Assembly (NCBI GenBank): GCA_008508345.1
Contig: QNGE01000839.1
Span: 124,001 to 188,000 of the forward strand
Direction of reading: 5' to 3'
Length of the DNA: 64,000 nucleotides
DNA from: Paragonimus westermani
Lineage: Eukaryota; Platyhelminthes; Trematoda; Plagiorchiida; Troglotrematidae
Below the pieces are notes generated by a model. That model searched no databases. It saw only the letters and a program-made list of their open reading frames with translations, and was not told the DNA's origin. The number at the start of each line of letters is the position of its first letter. Position 1 is the stretch's first letter. The position numbers were made by a program, and so were the translations under genes. Shown here piece by piece: positions 11,846-22,850 of this stretch.

Positions 11846-14481
11846 GTTTTGTCTGACTTGGACTAATCAGTTTTTACTAAAATTGGTTACCACTGTCTGC
11901 CTTCGATATTTTGGAATGCTGAACGGAACAAAATAGCCGAATGGAAGCACTGTTTTGCGGCATGCAAGCGGTATGCTGTACGTTGAGCCTGATCTGGTAG
12001 ATGACAGGCAAACGAATTTCTTATTGGAACACGTGACCACCTAACAGTACAGACTTGTTATATACGTTTGGAGTACAATTGACATAGCTATAATAAATGT
12101 AGTTTGCTTGTTCCCATCCCAACGAAATGAGCTTAAAATGGAAATTCTGCCAGTGCGTGTAAAGGCATGTATGGAAACCGTTTTCTTACGCGTGATCTAA
12201 ATTAGCTCCTTAGGATAGCAGTTCTATGTTCACCAACTGCAGTTGGGCTACTAGCCAGGATATGTCGGACAAGTGTGAACGTAGAAGGTTTTTCGTTAAA
12301 TACTCATGATGGTCGCATACATGGGAATGTGTCACTAATGTTTTGCCCCAGTTACCAGGTCCGCTATCCAACTGGAAATCTTAGGTGACCGAGAACAATT
12401 CTGCACTATAACCAATCACGACGGAAAAACAACCGTGTATTTTGGCACGAACAGGGCAGACCATCTACCAAAAAGCTCTACTGGTTAGCCGCGATTTCCG
12501 GCACACTGTTTCACCAAACGGCACAAGATCATCTACTCCCAATTCAGCAATAGCTGGACAGTGTTAAGTCATTTCTTTGGAAAGTTACATGTGTTGGAGA
12601 TTGTTCTAACAACTTTGACTGCCGCTGCACTGAATCAGGAAATGTGTTGTCATCATTGTTTGTGGATAGCCTAGAGAAATGCACCTGATGAGAAGCAATG
12701 GGCTATTAACATGCGCTTGTGGCATGTGTTTGTCAAACTATGTCTCACAACCTCAAAGCGATCAGGGTGAGATACTGTCTATCAAATATACTCACTAGTG
12801 AACCGAGGAACAGTGATTCATTTATTCCGTAAAAGTCCCCCACTCCAGGACTGCATGAACAATCAAGACACGAATACATGCTCAAACGTTATAAGAACCA
12901 TTCATGACTCATAAATATCTGATGTCTATGAACTCCGATCTTTGATGAGCACGCCAACTCCTGCACTAGAACAGTAGGAACTGTCCAGTTTCCTGAATGG
13001 CCACCTCTAGTGAAAAATCGATTTCAGCACATCATTCATCTACTTTATCTGGCCTAAGCGCAAGATGGCTTTAGAAACGTAGATACCAACCACCAGTGTT
13101 GAGCGGACTTGATCAGACTTACCCCCAGAGCATACCTTACCGTTTTGACTTTCATTCGTCCAGTGTTCTGTTGCGACACCTTTAATGTTGATGGATTGAT
13201 TCTGCGGTAATCTTCGCTGTGAATTACATTCAGGTATTCACAATTCACCACTCCTAAAAGTTCATTATTTCCCAAACAATTATCTACAATATACGGCAGC
13301 ATGTAACCTTCGGCGGGATACTCCTATTTGGTTCGACGCTCAGATTGGGGCGTTTGCACTCAGTAGACTGTGATCGATGGCCATTTCTTCGTTGGTCTTG
13401 CAATCAGGTTATGCTGGCATGCTCAAGCTTTGATATGTTCTTTCTGATAAGCGATCGCGTGTTCGATACCAAAGCAAACGCGACTAAATAACCTTTATGA
13501 TTGTGATGATAAGGCAGCCCAGTATTTTTTAACCAAGAATTACGGGTGACCGGCGGAACAAGAATTATTCACTTTGATGATAGGCAGTCGGGGATCTCGT
13601 TATTATCAAATATCACATCACATGGTGGATCGCAGCCCTCGAGTTCATATAGGCTTACCAACCGAAGTCTTTCGAATGGAGGCGCTAGACTCGAGTTCGT
13701 CGGGGATTAGAATTGCGGCCACTATTCATGAGAAAAACGTGTTGACCACTACGTCGTCATTCTGTGTGGGTGTTCCATTGCTGATCTCTGAAAAGGAGGA
13801 AAACTCGAAGTGGATGTAGTCTTGGAAGTAATCTTGCTGAGCACCCACAAACTGTGGTCAATGTGTAATGTACCATGCCTTGTGGAAGGATGCTTCACAC
13901 TTGTGGTCTACTCGTCCAAAGGTGAAAGGACTGGGTTACATTACGGATGCTCGAATCAGTATGTCAGAGATGTTCGAACATTTGAATTTCTAATACCATT
14001 CATATTTAAAACCATGGTGATTTCCAATAGTCGTGTAGTGGATACAGGAAAACTATGTGATATCTGTTGAACTAAAGTCTGGTGGATGAGTTCATCACAG
14101 GTGTGGATGTCCAAACCCAATACTACATTCTTCGTTCACAATAGAATTGACTCTATTGGTATCATGCATTTAATTACTGATGTGATTTAACAATAGTCAT
14201 TGCGAAACCATCATTTCACGGGATATTTGGGCAAAATTGAGGCCTGCGTTAACGATGCAGAACCATACGATTACACAAGATAAAAGAGTAACAAATGCAC
14301 CAGTACAATTTTTTAATTGTTCCATCATAATGAATGCTACAATCAGACAGAAAATGACAATGTGGGTGAAGTTTGTATGCTAAATGAAGCAGTCAAATGT
14401 CAACGGGAATCAGCGACATGCAACGTTTGTAAACAGTCGAATCATTTCCGGTGGTACATCAGATAAACCTGTACCAACCAT
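11846..14481. other. No recognisable feature
   Basis: Two neighbouring short plus-strand frames (13574-13819, 13810-14070) and a minus frame (13054-13302) have no motif I recognise. No repeat was recognised. Confidence 0.45.
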
Positions 14482-14673
14482 TCAGTCACCAGTTCTATTA
14501 TCCGTATCTTGGTTGTCTTCAGGGTTCGGCGGTGCATACTTACTCCAGTCCTCATGAGCTTCTATTTCTACCTCGTTGTGTGGTTCAAATTCAAGCGGAA
14601 CTTCTTTCAACGGTTCTGACCCCAACGCACACTGAATCACTAGTACCAGTGCCAACAGTCCGTAGAAAACCAT
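14482..14673 (-). CDS. Small secreted acidic protein (63 aa)
   Basis: The Met at 14673 starts a protein with a classic signal peptide: the first 18 residues are a hydrophobic run ending ALG before SEP, a plausible cleavage site. The mature part of about 45 residues is acidic, Pro- and Asn-containing, and ends in an N-glycosylation motif (NRT). The frame is open upstream to 14772, but this Met is preferred because it places the signal peptide at the N-terminus and lies 41 bases after a TATA-like box. No conserved domain is recognised. Two downstream minus-strand genes (27.5 and 58.6 kb) have the same plan: TATA box, short leader, signal peptide, short acidic tail. Its signal sequence is not obviously homologous to theirs, so membership of the family is by architecture. 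The role is unknown; secretion is inferred from the signal peptide. No intron is needed to read it. Confidence 0.5.
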   Translation of the reverse strand: MVFYGLLALVLVIQCALGSEPLKEVPLEFEPHNEVEIEAHEDWSKYAPPNPEDNQDTDNRTGD

Positions 14674-14714
14674 CTTTGGTTGTAGTCGAGTTTCATGGAC
14701 CAGCTCATAAAGTT

Positions 14715-14723
14715 GCTTTATAT
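14715..14723 (-). promoter_or_regulatory. TATA-like box of the 14.5 kb acidic-peptide gene
   Basis: The minus strand reads CATATAAAGC, 41 bases before the chosen ATG. The spacing agrees with the other three acidic-peptide loci (33, 37 and 38 bases). Confidence 0.45.
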
Positions 14724-14729
14724 GCTTGC

Positions 14730-17700
14730 AGGTAAACGTGGCTGACCAAACACTGCAAATGACCTCGCACACGCTGACAGATTGGCCAGATATTCACCAA
14801 TCAAGTCACAGGTTCATCTGAACTGACGAAATATGCCAAAGCAGACATGAAGGATGCAGACAGACCGTACGATTCATCAAGTTATGAAAATGTCAGAAGG
14901 CTAGTGTAGCTGAAAAAGCTTAGTTCTTTTTCTGAACATGGTAAAAAATCTGGGCAACGTTTTCACATTTTGATTGTTGATAAGACAGCAGCTAAATACT
15001 TTCTAACCACCGTATTCTCTGTCAAGATATTGACTGGATTGAATGGAATGAACACGACACAAATTCTAAAGGGAACCGATGGATGAACAGCAGTTTGTCC
15101 AAGAAAGTTGCATCTTTTAAGGTGGATCGTTGGGCTCAGTTTGTGGTCATGTCACTCTGATATCCAATTCGGTGTATTCCGAATACCACCGTCGTAAAAT
15201 CGCCCAAAATTCTTGGTCAAAATGTGCGTTACAGCAGCATGTTAAGTCCCGGTGATAAGACATTGGTTTAGCTTAGATTCAAATAAATTCTTCACATGGT
15301 CGACTGAAGTGTTCCGCAGTCTTCTGACCAGTCCACTGATTACACGCGAATATGACGTATGCCCTAAATTACGAACTGTCAGACAACCACTCCAAACTGA
15401 GTGGTGATGTGGATGCGGTTATTTTCATTGTTGCACGAACCTCACCCGAAGCTAACTGCTTTTTGTAAGTAGGTAGAATACTTAAAGTCCGTTCTGGTTC
15501 TGTCGACAGCAAGAGGACAAGAAAGAACCAAAAGGATCGGTTCCACACGTTTGGAAAGAAGGTCATTAGAATCGGTACCTCATTTTAGTCGTACGCAGTA
15601 GTACACTTAATTATATTTGGAAAGAATAACCACGTGAAGGTCAACCTTTCTGGGAAATCTCGTTTCAAAATAGTAATAAACTCGAATGTCTGTCATAAGA
15701 GAGCCTGTAGATGATGGTTATCCTACTGGAAGAGTGCGCGATAAGCTCTGCGCTATAGATCCTACAGTAAACATGGCTATATCATGACTTCTAAACGTGT
15801 GGACTGTGACACTCAGCTGTCCCGAACTTGTTCGTTAACTTCAGTCCCTAGACTCATGACCTGGACCTCTGATTGAAGGTGAGTTTAGATGATGAAGTCT
15901 AATTAACACAGAACTCGGTTTGAGCGCATATTTCGAAATTGGTGTCGACTGGAACACCCTATTTTAGTGTGAACTGTGCAAACGTGTCGGAAATATATAT
16001 GGATTGTAACGATAAAAGCTAAAACGCCCTTTTAATTCGACCGCCATAATTTCAAATTCATACAGATGCACAATATTCCAAACAGCTATATAGGAAACCT
16101 GATCAAACGGGCTCTTTGGCGAAGCGGACAGAGTGTACAGACATTGATGTTCTGCAAATAGACTACAAAGATGTCCTTGTGGTTTCTTTACACTATACAA
16201 CTAAGAATAGAATTTACCCTGTTTGCTAAGCCCTACATCATGCTCAATGTCGAGCTACCTGAGCGAGCTCTGTTTCCGTGATGAAAGCGTTTTGCGCAGA
16301 CTTGAAACAGATGTTCACACGTCAACGCCGACCATTAGATTCACGCCAATAAAATACCTGTTTTGCTTCACAGTAGATGGCTGAATGTGTGGACACGAGA
16401 ATTTGGTTATGGTGAGCTCCACTGATATGCCTCAATAAAAATGCATCTTTAATCTTGAATTCCTTCACTAATGTGAGTAACATAGCCAACCCTCTGACCA
16501 CTCATCTGTTCTTAGAAGTGTTTCATGTTTACTTGCCAAGTAGTGGGACATCTGATGTCATGAAACACATACTTCGCAAAGATCCTCCTACTTCAAAATG
16601 TATTGCGTACATTTGTTTAGTTCAACTGATGTTTGTGAAATAGCCACACTGTTATTGAGCACGAAATAAACCACTTCAATCAGAAGTTATTTTAGTAGGA
16701 ATCTCGTAGATGGGTTCGAAGTTACGTGAGGTTGTTCACTTCTTAATCTTTACAACCCAGCCCCGCTAGCTTGCTCGCGTGTGACGCAATCTTGCACTAA
16801 TAGGTTCACATTAATATCGATCACTATTGAAGAGAGAGAGAATGGCTTCCTGAACTCATCCACAACCGAGAGTTAGCATACCTGCCACCTGTACGGTTGA
16901 GCCTGACAAGAACATCTGGCTAGCATTCCGATACATTAGTTCTGATACATTAGTTCATCAAGCGCAAAGCAGGTGTTATTGCATATTTGTTTGGTGTCGC
17001 CATCCAGTGAGTGCACTGCTCACATTTCAGTGACTGCTTCGTCTTCCGATTTGCTCATCCAAATTACACCTCTTCAAACTGAAGGTGGTGAGGCACGCAA
17101 TGATTCAGTGTGATTTGTGAAGGTGCTACCGTGTCAGAACTGCAGTGTCTTCATCCACAATCTTTAGACAGCGACAGTTGTTACTTCACTCCACAGTGGA
17201 CACTAAGCGCACTCACGGATGATCAACGAAATGAAAACTCATGCAACTCATCATAGGCTTCAATTAAAATGATCAACTGAAGATCCTATAGTTTCAGCAC
17301 TGTTTTCTAAATAAAAAATGTACATTTCATGATTGAATATTATGGTAGAAGTATGCAGCCGCGATCGATAGATTTATCATTATCAATACTAGATATCCAT
17401 CCTGTGGCAGTCGAGAGGCCTCGGCGACTTATGTATCGTTCTTGAGTTAATTGGACCTCTGGATATGCTGAATACGTGGCATCCTAACTCGAAAGCATTA
17501 GAACATGGGGTTAAACTCCCCAGAGCAGTCATCAAAAAAATGACGTAGCAAATAAGTTCCTTCTCGGTTATTCATGACCAGGTCAACTGTGTGGTGTTTA
17601 TATGAAGTGGAATTGTTGGGGGGATTGAATCAATTGGGGACAACCATGTCAGAGGAGTAAAAGCAGACAAGGTTTGGGAAGAGCTAATTTACATTTATGA

Positions 17701-18780
17701 TGCAAGTGTAACCGTGGCAGTTTGACTGCTGTGTTGTGGGCCATGGCAACCACGAGACCTTAACAAAGCGAATCTGTGCATGTTGAATTCAGATCGCCTC
17801 AGATGTGGCCAAAATTCCGCATCTCACGGATTTTGAATGACTGTCCTTCACTCGATAAGTCAGAGGAAGAGAATCGGCCGGTTTGAGGGCATAGTGAAAA
17901 TCAATGAGATGCGTCTCAATTTCTTTGGTGACTGTTCTATTGATTCCGCCATTAATCCACACTGAATGACGTTCACGGATACGTTCAAGAATGTTGCTAG
18001 CAACAATCGGATGACTAAGGGATGATCTCAATTCTTTGAAACAGGCAACAAAGAACAACTATTCACGCTGCCCCGAAAAAAGTGGTTATATACGGCAACC
18101 GTTCGCATGTTATTACACATTACAACGTAATCGTATCTGTAAGATTTGTGTATGCTAATTTCATCTCTCCGTTGGCGTTAGCATGTACGCTGAAATGAAA
18201 TCCGTCGTGTTTGATACTACTTTCTCGCTATAAGTGCCATTATAACCGCAAAACCGTGGGTAGTACAAATGTAAGTCTGCCCACCCACTGGCGCTTGTTG
18301 TCGGACCACGAACAAACCCATATCACGCAAACATATCCAAATGGAACGCAAATTTCAACTGGTCCACCATAAGCTGATCAATATTCAATTCGCAACGAAG
18401 AGAATTTTTATACATTAACATTCCAGATCGTTCACGAGTTAAGAAAAGGCGTGAACAGATACAGCATGTCACTCCATGAAACAATAGATGTTGGGCAATG
18501 GATGTTTTCTAGTCTGTTCATTGTATAAAGCGCCGGTTCTTGAGCGTCGTTGTACTGTGAAGGTTTAGATGGTCCGGTCCTGGTGGATGTGACTGCATAG
18601 TTATCGAAAGGTGCGAAAGTTCAGTTGATGAACAAAGCTAAAGTACATAGTGCTTCATTCAATCACTCAAGCGTAAGTCTGTTCATGTTGAACTCAGAAA
18701 AATTAACATCTCTTCGCGAGTGCCATGGATACTAGCTAATTATCATCATGTGAGCTAAAGTTGGCAAATAATCGAATTTT
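14730..18780. other. Mostly featureless; traces of a dispersed repeat
   Basis: Around 15,125-15,230 and 17,565-17,700 short stretches resemble 25,330-25,590, for example TAAAATCnGCCCAAAAnT at the first and an ACCAT-TCAG-GGAGT pattern at the second. This suggests an old dispersed repeat I cannot name. The minus frame 17,789-18,058 (89 codons) shows no motif. No gene is supported. Confidence 0.3.
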
Positions 18781-18992
18781 TCAAGTTGGCAATCACTCAC
18801 ATTTGATCGCAGTGTTCGCATTCAGATAGACTTTCCAGCCGGCCTCTTTCGAAAAGAAGCACTAGACTCGAATTTCGCTCTAATTAGAGCTCATCAGTAT
18901 TTCTGGAAAGTCTATCTGAATGCAAAGGACGCGATCAAATGTGAGTGATGGTCAAATTGAAAATAAACCAAATCCCCTTCTACTCATCAGCA
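18780..18992. mobile_element. Foldback HHR-SINE derivative (inverted plus direct tails)
   Basis: The left half (about 18,782-18,897) is the SINE 3' half in reverse, including the ribozyme. The right half (about 18,903-18,990) is the direct 3' tail from CTGGAAAG to ACTCATCAG. The two arms pair over about 57 bases. The switch point is at the stem I boundary of the hammerhead. I could not find a convincing target-site duplication. It lies 85 bp before SINE copy 2, so template switching or nested insertion is possible. Confidence 0.7.
18859..18900 (-). ncRNA. Hammerhead ribozyme remnant, stem I truncated
   Basis: On the minus strand CTGATGA (18897-18891), a perfect stem II with AATT loop (18890-18877), GAAA (18876-18873) and GTC (18867-18865) are all intact. 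However, the 5' strand of stem I is replaced at the foldback junction, leaving about two pairs with the TAGTGC strand, and C15.2 has become T. Cleavage is therefore unlikely. Confidence 0.6.
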
Positions 18993-19076
18993 ATCTAAAA
19001 TATCGCCTTGCAGGTTTAATGGGATCAGTGATTTCGACCTGGCTTTGAAATCTTAATCGTGGGGTTATCGATTAGA

Positions 19077-19425
19077 GTTAACAGGACAGTTACTGTGTCT
19101 CCTCTCGAGACGATCGGGCAACCTGATCATTGCTCCCAAGCGGGAGTGGTTGAGCGTTCAGATTTGATAATTCGGTCGTGTCTAGTGTGAGGCCAATGGC
19201 GCGGTGGTTAACACGGTCGCCTCATGATTGGAATGTCCGGAGTTCAAATCCCGGCCGTGCCAGCAAGGATATGCACCATTGACGAGCTCTAATGAAAGCG
19301 GAACGCTAGTCTAGTGATTGTTTTCGAAAGAGGCTGGCTGGAAAGTCTATCTGAATGCGAACGCTGCGATCAAATGTGAGTGATGGTCAACATGAAAATA
19401 AACCAAATCCCCGACTACTCATCAG
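19077..19425 (+). mobile_element. HHR-SINE copy 2
   Basis: It shares the whole leader, tRNA-like head and tail with copy 1, starting at the GAGTTAACAG leader. The A box is at 19197-19209 and the B box at 19239-19251. The tail ends in ACTCATCAG. The inverted 5' piece of copy 1 is missing here, and a clean target-site duplication is not visible. Confidence 0.8.
19273..19317 (+). ncRNA. Inactivated hammerhead ribozyme (SINE copy 2)
   Basis: The fold is recognisable, but the core reads TTGACGA where CTGANGA is required (19279-19285), and GAAA has become GGAA (19300-19303). Stem I is also weakened (GCACCA against TAGTGA). These hits affect invariant core bases, so no cleavage is expected. Confidence 0.65.
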
Positions 19426-19430
19426 TAATT

Positions 19431-20481
19431 AATCGAGTGTGACGTTATTAGGATTCAACTTGGAAACTGTTTACAATACAAAGAACACCTTGTACACTGA
19501 GAAGTAATGGAGCAGCGCAGCTAGGAAACGTCTGCAGGTTGTCTCAATGAGTTGTACCGTTGGCCACATTACTTGGCTGTTTGGATACCCGCTGCAAATA
19601 TTTTTGTCTCTGGTATGGCAGAGCAAGACCATCCAGTGTACTGTGAAGCACCTAAATGTACAATGAGTAAAACGAAATGAATTGATCTAATCACTTGATC
19701 CAATTTTTCTTTGAGTTACCTGGTTGTCTGTTCCGGTAGGTTTTTCTATTTAACTTCAAAATGTGGTCAAGAAGAGCAGTAAAAGTTCTGCTTCACTAAT
19801 TTGAATAGCATTGTAGTTGTATCACCTGACAAATCGGTATCATCTATCCGAAGCCATGATCTTGCGCCGTTACTGAATTTATTTCTCTTTGAAACATCTA
19901 ACTAAGAACATCAATGCCTATGGTCTTACATATTTAGCTATGTGTGACATAAGAACAATACATAATATAGCCAGAATTGCAAAATCAATTAGTGAACTCT
20001 ATCGAATTCCCCAGTCCGTACCATATATTTACCGTTGTAATCCATTACTCAATAGTAGTCTGAAAATTAAATTAAATTCACGCTCATTGGGTAAGAAGAA
20101 ACTGCTGCGGCGGTCTGCTGCAGCCAAATGGTTTTTCTTCTGTAAATCACACATAGTTTGATATTCTACGAAATATACAATCTACCTCATTACACACTTC
20201 ATTGTCTTCGAGACAACTGATGACTCTTATCTGAGAGAGTTCTGCATTCGTGGTGTGGATGCATCGAAATTTGTGAACAGAAGTGACCCAACCGTTCGGC
20301 GTGTATCGGGCAGCCTTTGGTGTTTTTACATTCCTGGTGACTGCAAAAAGTGGGTGCATGAAAATATCCAGGCGTAGGCAGTCGTTTCACAGTGAGGCTG
20401 AGGATTCAAATTTGCAAGCGTGAATTGCTTGAATGAGAAATTGAAATTAGCAAGCCGGAAGAAAGTCAACAATGATGTTGT
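19431..20481. other. No recognisable feature
   Basis: Short frames such as 19889-20161 and 20147-20359 carry no motif. The stretch separates SINE copy 2 from the Penelope-like element. Confidence 0.45.
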
Positions 20482-20600
20482 GTGAAAATACCCGGTTTAG
20501 TCATCACAATAAACATGTATAGAACACGCTTTTTTCCGGCGATTGATAATCAGGCTAATTAAAACACATTCGTGTGGATTAATCATGTGTGATGAATGGT
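20482..20600 (-). repeat. Penelope-like terminal repeat, downstream copy
   Basis: This roughly 115-bp segment aligns with 22,726-22,850 in the same orientation. Shared words include AAACATGTA, GCTAATT and ACACATT, and both hold a GTGAAAA-ACCCGG-TTAG pattern. By eye they are about 70% identical. A degraded hammerhead-like core lies at 20,514-20,557. Confidence 0.65.
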
Positions 20601-20662
20601 ACGGAAAAGAATCAAACGGTTCGTTATCAGTTTCAGAATGATCAGGTCGGTTGTGCAAATTA

Positions 20663-21120
20663 TTTATGGTTGTTAAAGTAGAGGCCATGGCTACGTAATC
20701 TGTTCAGTCCGGACTTGGCCACCAGGCCATGAAAGCTTCGGCGTTTTGACAAAACGTTTTTGAATACAAAGTGAGGGGAGAGTAAACGAATGGCTATGGC
20801 TTGCGCAGCTGCCAACAAGAGCTCTTTGACATGTTTTGACTGTAAACCCGGAGAGCGATAGATAGCGCGGAGTGAGTCATTTAGATCGGTTGAGGGGTTG
20901 GACTCCATTAGGTGCGCAAAGATCGAAGATGAGCAAGATTTTGCCAAGCCCCAAGTTAGCCGCGCCGGATGATGTTTCCGAATGAGTTAGGATAATCGCC
21001 GTGTCGTGCGGCCTACATAGCTCTTTCCACGGGAACAAACAAAATGATATACACAGTAAGAAGTAGCATGAACAGACAATGTATCTTTCAAATGAGGGCG
21101 CAAAATCGATACGGAATTAA
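20663..21120 (-). pseudogene. GIY-YIG endonuclease remnant of the Penelope-like element
   Basis: In the minus-strand frame the region reads CVYHFVC, five residues, then SYVGRTTRRL: the paired-Cys plus Y-x-G-R-T signature of Penelope GIY-YIG nucleases. It continues with RKHHP and SSSIFAHL motifs and a helical C-terminus (20663-20947). An in-frame stop follows RRLS, and the link to the RT frame is broken. In an intact element this domain would nick the target DNA. Confidence 0.75.
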
Positions 21121-21190
21121 ACTGGAAGCCTAGTTTTGTTGCAAAATAGGTTTCGCTTGAGGCTAGGCTAAGTTTGCTGCTTATATTCCC

Positions 21191-21930
21191 TTAAAAAGTC
21201 AATGAAATATAAACAGAATTTTCCTCTGCGGTGTACCGATTGTCTAATTTTGTGCTACCCAACATATTCCTATGAACAAACTTTTCGGGATAGCCGTTCC
21301 TAACTAGTACCTTAACTATGAATCGTTTTTCCTCTTCTAGGGTATCACTCGAGCATATTTTCGTCGCCCTGTCGACCATACATCGGATAAGATTACTTTT
21401 CTGTCTTAGTGGTACAAAACTATAGAAATTCGTATAATGTCCGGTCCTTGTCAATTTACGGTGCATATTCCTTTGTATCGTCCCATTTGAGCGGCGGGAC
21501 AGGATGGCGTCTATGAACAAGATACCTTCCAGTGACTCATGCTCCACGGTGAAACGGATATTCCAATGGGCTGAGTTGAACCGTTCCAGTATTTCCGTAC
21601 GGCTTATCGATTCATCCGTTAGGCAAATAATATCATCTGCATATCGCTTGTAAAGAGTGAACGCATTAATCTGGGTTGCTAGCGCTCCACTTTCAAGCTT
21701 TGCCATAAAAATATCAGCTAGTAGTGGTCCAAATGGTGACCGCATTGCTACCCCGTCCTTTTGTCCAAGATCGGTCGCAATGGTATTCCAGTTTTGTGTA
21801 CCTTAAACAAACCGTAAAGTCTGGGGATAACGGTGCCCATTGATGTGACCTTTGAAAACGTGCTTGAATCGATAAGTCCCGTCTGTTTGAAGCATCGCAA
21901 CCATTTTGTAAAAACTTTCTCTATAGTCAT
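21191..21930 (-). pseudogene. Penelope-like reverse transcriptase, internally deleted
   Basis: Two frames are involved. The upstream frame (21,930-21,748) carries PRLYGLFKVHK and IPLRPIL, typical of the Penelope RT fingers. The downstream frame (21,745-21,191, 184 codons) has the GPLLADIFMAKLE motif and the catalytic YADD at residues 35-38, followed by the thumb-like region with RRSNGT and RNGYP. The stretch between them in intact elements, about 100 residues or more including the first catalytic Asp motif, is missing: RPIL is followed within a few codons by QKDGVAM. The protein could not be active. Confidence 0.82.
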
Positions 21931-22037
21931 CGTTCTATCCTTCTCGTTGTCTGTTTACTAATTTCGTTGTATCTTCCAATAACGAGTTTATTTTCCCCAT
22001 GTAGTCAGCCTTATCGAGAACGATGACTCCGGCGCAT

Positions 22038-22550
22038 TTATCGCCTAAGAGATGCGAGTGAAGATAAATGTTCCCTTGTCAGTAAATTCCTAGCTATTGA
22101 TTTTCGAGTGAAGCATTGGTAGTGAGATTGAACTAACCTCGCTCTGAACATTTGTACGTTTAAATCTAATGATGGCTGAAAATCACCCAATTGGTCATAA
22201 AGGATCTCGAAATGAGTCTCTAAATCTCGTTGTCTTAACCTGCGCATAGGACTGCAAAATTTTGCCACCAATGAGAGCACTTCAAGAGTGGGATTATCTA
22301 GTGTTAAAGATGAAAAGTTATGCATGTGCAGTCCAGTGTTTCTTGGAAAATCTGCCTTCAGCATAACTGGATTGATTGGATTACGCAGTTTTGCTTCTCT
22401 CTTATTGCGCATTTCGAATTCGATGACCTCATTGTGTGTTAGTTCATTTAACATCACCACCGCATTGTTCTGTTTCGCGTCCAAATTAACTGTTCTATTC
22501 GTCCGTGTGTCTTTCTCGTTTAGAACTTGATGCTGCAACGTAGTGCCCAC
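22038..22550 (-). pseudogene. Penelope-like N-terminal region remnant
   Basis: This 170-codon minus-strand frame lies directly upstream of the RT in element order. It is basic and helical, as expected for the N-terminal region of such elements, and shows no catalytic motif. It is assigned by position; the sequence itself is not distinctive. Related sequence continues toward the terminal repeat at 22,726 with a stop in between. Confidence 0.5.
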
Positions 22551-22725
22551 AATACTGATACGACTTCGCAGCAGGATTGACCAATACCGCCTTGGAAGTT
22601 CTAAACGGTCGACGCATTACTCAAGAAACCGAGTGGTTGTGTCCGCTTCTGTCAACCGTGTAATGAAATTAATTAACTTGTTTAGTTCTTTTAGTACGGT
22701 AGGGTGTTTGGTTTGTTTAATTTGC

Positions 22726-22850
22726 GTGAAAACACCCGGCTTAGACATTAAAAGAAACATGTAGTGAACAAGCTTGTTTTCGGTGATTCACCATCATGCT
22801 AATTACAACACATTTATGTGCCCTTCTGTCGAAAGAAGCTCGCCATTTAT
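22726..22850 (-). repeat. Penelope-like terminal repeat, upstream copy
   Basis: This pairs with 20,482-20,600. On the minus strand, 22,802-22,758 resembles a hammerhead: a TGATGG core part, GTG/CAC stem II, GAAA, a 5-bp stem III (ACAAG/CTTGT) and a TC cleavage-like site. The conserved C3 and A9 are changed. Hammerheads in terminal repeats of Penelope-like elements are known in other animals. Confidence 0.6.

Larger units (their letters stand above)
20482..22850 (-). mobile_element. Decayed Penelope-like retroelement, EN-positive
   Basis: Read on the minus strand, this is a terminal repeat (22,850-22,726), an N-terminal ORF, reverse transcriptase, a GIY-YIG endonuclease, then the second terminal repeat (20,600-20,482). 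Penelope-like elements are known for a telomerase-like RT, a C-terminal GIY-YIG nuclease and direct terminal repeats, and all three are seen. Stops, frame changes and an internal RT deletion show that it is dead. Confidence 0.85.
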
